A stretch of DNA of 64,000 nt, taken from assembly GCA_011800805.1 (NCBI GenBank), contig MPNW01000461.1, forward strand, positions 1 through 64,000, in the 5' to 3' direction. A model generated the notes under the pieces. The model did no database searches, was not told the origin of the DNA, and worked only from the letters and a program-made list of their open reading frames with translations. The position numbers and the translations under genes were made by a program. The stretch is from Hirudo medicinalis. Its lineage: Eukaryota > Annelida > Clitellata > Hirudinida > Hirudinidae. Shown in pieces: positions 58,916-64,000 of the stretch (positions are counted from its first letter, which is position 1; each line of letters opens with the position of its first letter).

Positions 58916-61526
58916 CTGAGATGCAATAAGGTCGTGCTTAAAAGGTTAACTGGTAATAATAACCACTTACGTCATTCATTCCATAAATACAAATATAAAT
59001 TTTGCCAATAATAATATTAACAGTAATGCTATTACGATATTCTGATAATGCACAATTTTGGTATACTAATAATGTTGTTATGTAATAACAATAATGTTAT
59101 TGTTAACTGGAGTTTTAAATTGTGAGATAGCACGTAAAAGCAGATTAAATGGTTTTATGTCTTTGGCTGGAAAAAAGGGCTCGGATATTTATGTAATGGC
59201 ATTGAATTGGTAACCATAACATTTAATTACTCTATACTAAGAAAGATGCTAATAATTATTTCCTTTTAAAATAAAAATAACATGCAAAACAATAACAATA
59301 ACTTAATTACCAATTATTATGCCATCAATTATAAATAAATAATCACGTGGTAAGTTGCCTGGAAGACAGCAAAAGGAAATTAAATTTCAATTAAAGCATC
59401 AATTCAAATAATAATGATAATAATAATAATATTAATAACAACAACATGTCCATCCATCCAATGGTAATTTAATGACTTGACTCAACAGTCACATGAAATG
59501 TTAGCCTTCCCAAACATTTTGTACCAGCAACACCTGCTGTTTTTATCACTGAAAAACTTCTGATCTTATCTTCATCATCTTATCTCCATTATCACATGAT
59601 CTCTCATTTTACATTCCTACTTTTGATAGTAAAGATGCAAATGGGTGGTCCAAAGATCACAAGGCAGCTTTTATAAGCAAAAATAACAGAAAAAAGAACA
59701 GTTGGATTTTTCTAAGAACCACAAAATAATACTACTTACTAGTATTAATTTTAATCATTACAATGGTCTAAGCTGGGATAAAATCCTTGATGTGTTGGTT
59801 TTAATGCAAAAATGTTTTGCTCCACAATGACTAAAATTGGACCTAATTACAATTGATTTTCAGGACAATTAGCTTTTACCTTGATGAATGTATCTAGGCA
59901 GAGAGCCAATTGATTAGCAGCCAAATTATAATTATTGTCTCACATGATCACTATTTGCTTTTAATAAACATAATACAAACTAGCATAAAATCTAAATTCT
60001 GATATAAATGACTGTTTTTGTTAATGCAACTCATCATGTTTGGTGTCAAAATATAAAAAAAATATGGACAATTCATTTGAAATCTATTTTGAGTGATTAT
60101 GGCAACACTTTTATCAATTGTCATTCTGTTTAGAGCAAACTCCACCTGTAGACCTCATTTAACTGTAATATTTAACATTCCATCCACAAACATTCCTTCT
60201 CCAAACACTAGTGCATCATAACTCCTCCACCCATACATATATAGCCATGTGTCAGACATTTATTTTGCAGTGCATTAAAGAAACTCCACATAAAAAATAT
60301 ACAAAATATTATTGTTTCTCATCAAACCTTCTAAGCTAAATCAAGAAGTTATCAAGTTTAATTCAATGAATTTTGTTTATCATGATGACATATTTTCGCC
60401 ATTTACAAAGGTGTGTAAATTTAAAGAAATTTCATTGCAATGGCATTGAATAGTTAATTGACAAGAGTAACATTACTCATTAACATTACATGTACATCAC
60501 AATTTTGGTTCAAGTCATTTCATTAGTACACCGACGAAACACGTTTTCATTTAGCTTAATATCATTTATTTTAGCACCCATTTCTGAATTTTGTAATCTA
60601 TAATATTCTGCTCAACAAAGAAAATTCAACTCACGAATATATGGAAAACAAAGGAACATCTTTTCTCTGGCCTAAGTTTTAACACAACTATCATCATTAG
60701 AACGCAACAGAATTCAATTAACGTGATGTCAACGCAACTGCACAAATTGTAACTGTATTTAAAAGTACGCCTTTCGTTTTAAAATAACATTTTAAATGCG
60801 ATAGCGGCAAATTACAATCGTATTCTTGCAGAACGGCGGCTCAAAACATGTAAAAGTAACCAAGACAAGAAGATTCCTTTGACTTTGCCGCCTGACAATT
60901 CACATGACAGAATCAGTTTCATTTGAAGTTGAGTTCACTCGTTGGGAAATTTATGGTACTTAAAGATTTTTTTTACATAAAAACTGATTTGCAGTACAAT
61001 CGTGGTGTTCATTGCACATTATAAAGCCAATCGCAAGTTTGAAATATTTAAATTCCAATCGAATTTAAAATCGTCGAAAAGCATGTCTCCTTATAAAAGA
61101 TTTTAAAATATTAATATCAAATTTTTGGTTATGCACGGCATACTTCAGAAAATAATGATACGAAATAATTATGTTGTATACATTTAATTTTTAAATTCTT
61201 TCTTTCAGCTTATGCACCTTTTTCCTCCCGCTTAAATAAATTCTTATGAATTTTGCGTGTTTGAAATGTTGGCGAAGAAAACCGCTAATAGCGAATCGCC
61301 TGAGAAGCTTAATCTAATACCTGGTGCCTGGTCGAAATCATTTGAAAGCTATTTTTATATATTTCTCTTTGTTCATTTCAGTCAGGGGGATTCAGGGAAT
61401 GAAAAAGCAGACACGCAATTGAACGGTATTTAAGCGGACGAGTTGATAAAGCTTTTGCACCATCTAAAGTAAGTTAAAGCAAGCGTTTGATACATCAATG
61501 TACATTGTTTAATTGTTGGTTTTAGT
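58916..61526. other. Upstream of POMGNT1-like gene; first exon not identified
   Basis: The missing start exon(s) of the POMGNT1-like gene, which must end in phase 1, should lie here or further upstream. No convincing ATG-containing exon with a donor was found. Otherwise AT-rich, without repeats of note. Confidence 0.4.
61519..61526. repeat. Left 8-bp target-site duplication of the hAT element
   Basis: 'gttttagt' immediately precedes the element; the right copy is 'gttttaat' at 63058-63065, one mismatch. Confidence 0.85.
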
Positions 61527-63057
61527 CAGTGCCGGATTAAGCCTGTGGGAGGCCTGGGGCCCGCTTGGAAGGGAATCCCCTTTAGGGACCATCCATATAT
61601 GACGTCTACACGAAAACTGGATTTTGCACCCCCCCGTCCACAAGTATCCACACCCATTTACACACCAGCAACATAAAGTGCACATCTATCTCCCTAATTT
61701 AAAGGCCGGTACAATGACCCTCCATGCAGGTATACGAGTCCACGACAAGACAACGCAAGGTGAGAGTGAGAGGCCCCCTCACGACATCTAGGTTTAAAAT
61801 TTATAAGTAGCTTTGTTTTACTACATTTTTACTGCGTTTATTGTTTTTATGGACTTCCACATTCTGCATGGTTTTTCAAGCTGGTCAGTGACGACACAGC
61901 AGTATTTAGATCGAGTTTTGCGTGTTGTAGATTTTTATTAGTAAGCGTCTGTTCTTTGCAGGATGTCATTCCAGAAGACGTTGTAAATACCTGTTTCAAG
62001 CTGATTTATCTGTCTGAACAGTCCTTTTGCTTCACAGCGCACACACCCTTTTTCTTCAATGTCATCATCAATTTGTGTCCGTACATCCTTAATCTGCTGT
62101 TAGTCATGCTTAAGTGCCTTCGTTGCGTCAGCTCTGCAGGACCAACACGTTGTTGTGACACGTTTGAGATTCAATGACGAATCAATGATGAATGTTTCAA
62201 AGCCTCAGTCAAAAGTTGATGCCGATGCGTTGAAATTGTGAAGAAGACGAACATCTTTTCAAGGATGTAAAACAAATGTACAGCATTCGAGCAGCATTAT
62301 ACAGCATTTTTCCAAACCAAGTTTAGAGAATGTGTTGTACAAGGAATCCAGGATGCAAGACTGTTCTTTTCTCTCACTTTGGCTTGTAGACCATTGCACT
62401 TACCACTCATTGCAGATGCATTGTCGTAGCTTTGTCCGCGATAGTTTCCCAGATCTAGGTCATGTACATGTATCTTCAAAAATTCCATCAAGGCATTGAA
62501 CATCTCTTGAGCGCCATAGCCTTTGTTTGCCGTGAATATTACAAAGCTGGGCCATCTTTTTCCAAGTACCTCAATACAAGGGCCAGTTGGACAATGTGGG
62601 CTGCATGGGGCATAGAATGCAAAGATATGGAGTAGTACTTTGATTTCTTATCTCGAGAAATGATTTCTCCGAGGACTTGTTCACCCATTACACTGACAAG
62701 CTCTTTCATTATTATAGATGACAGATGTATTGTCCCTTGCCACAATTGGCTTGAGTTTCGATATGCAGTGCAAGAAAGTGGCGTACTGGGCGATGAGTTC
62801 AAGAATACCCAGAAAAATTCCACTTTTAGGTGATCCAACCAACTCGTTGTCTCCTCTAAATGCTAAGTCATGCTCGGCAATAAATTTAATAACACTGACT
62901 ACTCGTTTCAACACTGGTCTCCAGTACTGCTCTAGACGCTCGAGCTGTTGTGTCATTTCGTATCGTATCGTATCCGTATCATTTTTCGAAAGCCTATATT
63001 GGTGGATGGCCCGGGGCCAGGGCCATTTCGCCCCCCCCCCCCCTTAATCCGACCCTG
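61527..63057. mobile_element. hAT DNA transposon, internally deleted, with TIRs and TSD
   Basis: The 1531-bp element begins 'cagtgccggattaagcc' and ends 'cttaatccgaccctg', which are inverted repeats (CAGTGCCGGATTAAG / CAGGGTCGGATTAAG). It is flanked by an 8-bp duplication with one mismatch. GC-rich subterminal regions (including a C run of more than ten bases near 63030) surround AT-richer transposase remnants on the minus strand. The full-length relatives are about 3 kb or more, so most of the gene is missing. Confidence 0.9.
62297..62956 (-). pseudogene. hAT transposase fragments (ZMYM1/DUF4371 type)
   Basis: Three overlapping minus-strand frames carry transposase pieces in order: 62681-62956 ('FIAEHDLAFRGDNELVG', 'LELIAQYATFLHCIS'), 62539-62838 ('VMGEQVLGEIISRDKKSKY', 'LALVLRYLEKDGP') and 62297-62503 ('NYRGQSYDNASAMSGKCN', 'PCTTHSLNLVWKNAV'). 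These blocks, in this order, are those of the ZMYM1-like hAT transposases. Frameshifts separate them and the C-terminal dimerisation domain is absent. Confidence 0.85.
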
Positions 63058-63065
63058 GTTTTAAT
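63058..63065. repeat. Right 8-bp target-site duplication of the hAT element
   Basis: 'gttttaat' directly follows the terminal CTG of the element. Confidence 0.85.
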
Positions 63066-64000
63066 TTCAAATGCTCCAGACAAACCAAAAATCTATCGTG
63101 CTCTTAGCCAACATTATGTGAGTATCTGTAAAAATCAAAAACGCCGGTTAGAAATTGTTTCCTGAACACAGAATCGTGAATATGATGAATATATGACAAG
63201 GTAGTAAAATGATGGGCTTTACTCCTTAAAAAATATTTGGAAAAATGGGATCAAAATAAGGTCTATAAATAAATAAATAATTCGCCTGAAGTTAACGGGT
63301 CTATAATTCAGTTGAGAGATTTGATTCCAAGAAGATTCTATCACTAATTACAAGTTATTTAAATGTTCAAGATGATTACCTTAACAACTTTATTACATTT
63401 TTCGCATTTGTTCAGTTATTTGGTAGTATAGGGGTCATACATAAATTGCGTCACAAGAGCTTCCTCCACTAAGAGACCCTGAATTCATAGATTCACAAAA
63501 TAATATCGAAGTGTGACGTGCATTATTGATCCTCGGAAACCAAAAGTCTTCTAATCGGAGGTCATTTTCTGAAAAAATTGGATTCTTACCAGAAAGTGAA
63601 GAGTAATTTCTATGGTTCCTAATTATGGCATTCTTACATTGTCATTAATATTTTTTTAGACATTTATGGACAGCCCCCATGCGCATAATTAAAGGCATTG
63701 CATTGAATAACAAGCTAAAGACGAAGCGTCATTTGGAGCCATTTGATTGTTTTTGCGCACCATTGACTTTTCCAGTTAATAAGGATTTCCCATATTCAGC
63801 CTCTGCCAAAATTGGGAGCAAAGGAAATAATGAGCGATCGACAACTTTCTGTTACGACAAGAGTTTGAAACGGTCCAATGGTGGCCCACTATTGGTGGAC
63901 TTAGATATAGGTGTATTTGCACCTGAACGATAAAGATGCTCCGAAAATGTCGACATATTTTACTTTTGCAATAGTGGCGCTACTTCTATCAGTCGACTAT
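63066..64000. other. Intergenic DNA, no supported gene
   Basis: One open plus-strand frame of 84 codons (63679-63933) has more balanced composition than its surroundings but shows no recognisable domain or splice context. Confidence 0.4.

Overview
The window looks like nuclear DNA of an animal, most likely an invertebrate. It is AT-rich, its genes are split into many short exons by GT..AG introns, and simple repeats and decayed transposons are common. The recognisable genes (an AKAP1-type anchor protein, the piRNA-pathway helicase TDRD9 and a POMGNT1-type glycosyltransferase-fold protein) are metazoan. The phylum cannot be fixed from sequence alone. There is no prokaryotic or viral gene organisation.

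Layout. 1-5.6 kb is a transposon graveyard: two hAT transposase remnants, an 18S rRNA/ITS1 scrap, a 260-360 bp terminal-repeat family and a minisatellite. 6.5-7.4 kb (minus) holds the last two exons of a membrane protein. 8.3-9.8 kb is an element built from the same terminal repeats. 11.8-13.0 kb (minus) is a VWA-domain gene interrupted by an assembly gap. 13.9-15.0 kb repeats parts of the 0.2-2.6 kb region. 15.4-21.3 kb (minus) is a complete 12-exon AKAP1-like gene. 22.8-26.8 kb (minus) carries a tandem pair of RING-finger genes that share an unrecognised C-terminal domain. 28.4-42.8 kb (minus) is a complete 37-exon TDRD9. 44.4-58.9 kb (minus) is a 29-exon POMGNT1-like gene lacking only its first exon(s). 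61.5-63.1 kb is a hAT element with intact ends and target-site duplication.

I reconstructed the three large genes exon by exon, using splice signals, intron phase and remembered family patterns. AKAP1 joins into 834 codons with every phase matching. TDRD9 joins only if one missing base in helicase motif V is restored. The POMGNT1-like gene joins only if two extra A residues are discounted. The last gene is the most unusual object here: three tandem ILEI (FAM3-type) domains precede a GT13-like domain that lacks the metal-binding acidic residue and the Trp/Asp catalytic segment, so it may be a non-catalytic glycan-binding derivative.

All confident genes lie on the minus strand. TDRD9 (transposon silencing) and AKAP1 (mitochondrial surface, RNA binding) both carry Tudor domains and lie about 7 kb apart. 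At least eight copies of a hairpin-rich interspersed repeat are scattered through the introns and intergenic DNA. Intron-exon calls rest on my reading and on remembered family patterns; no database search was run.
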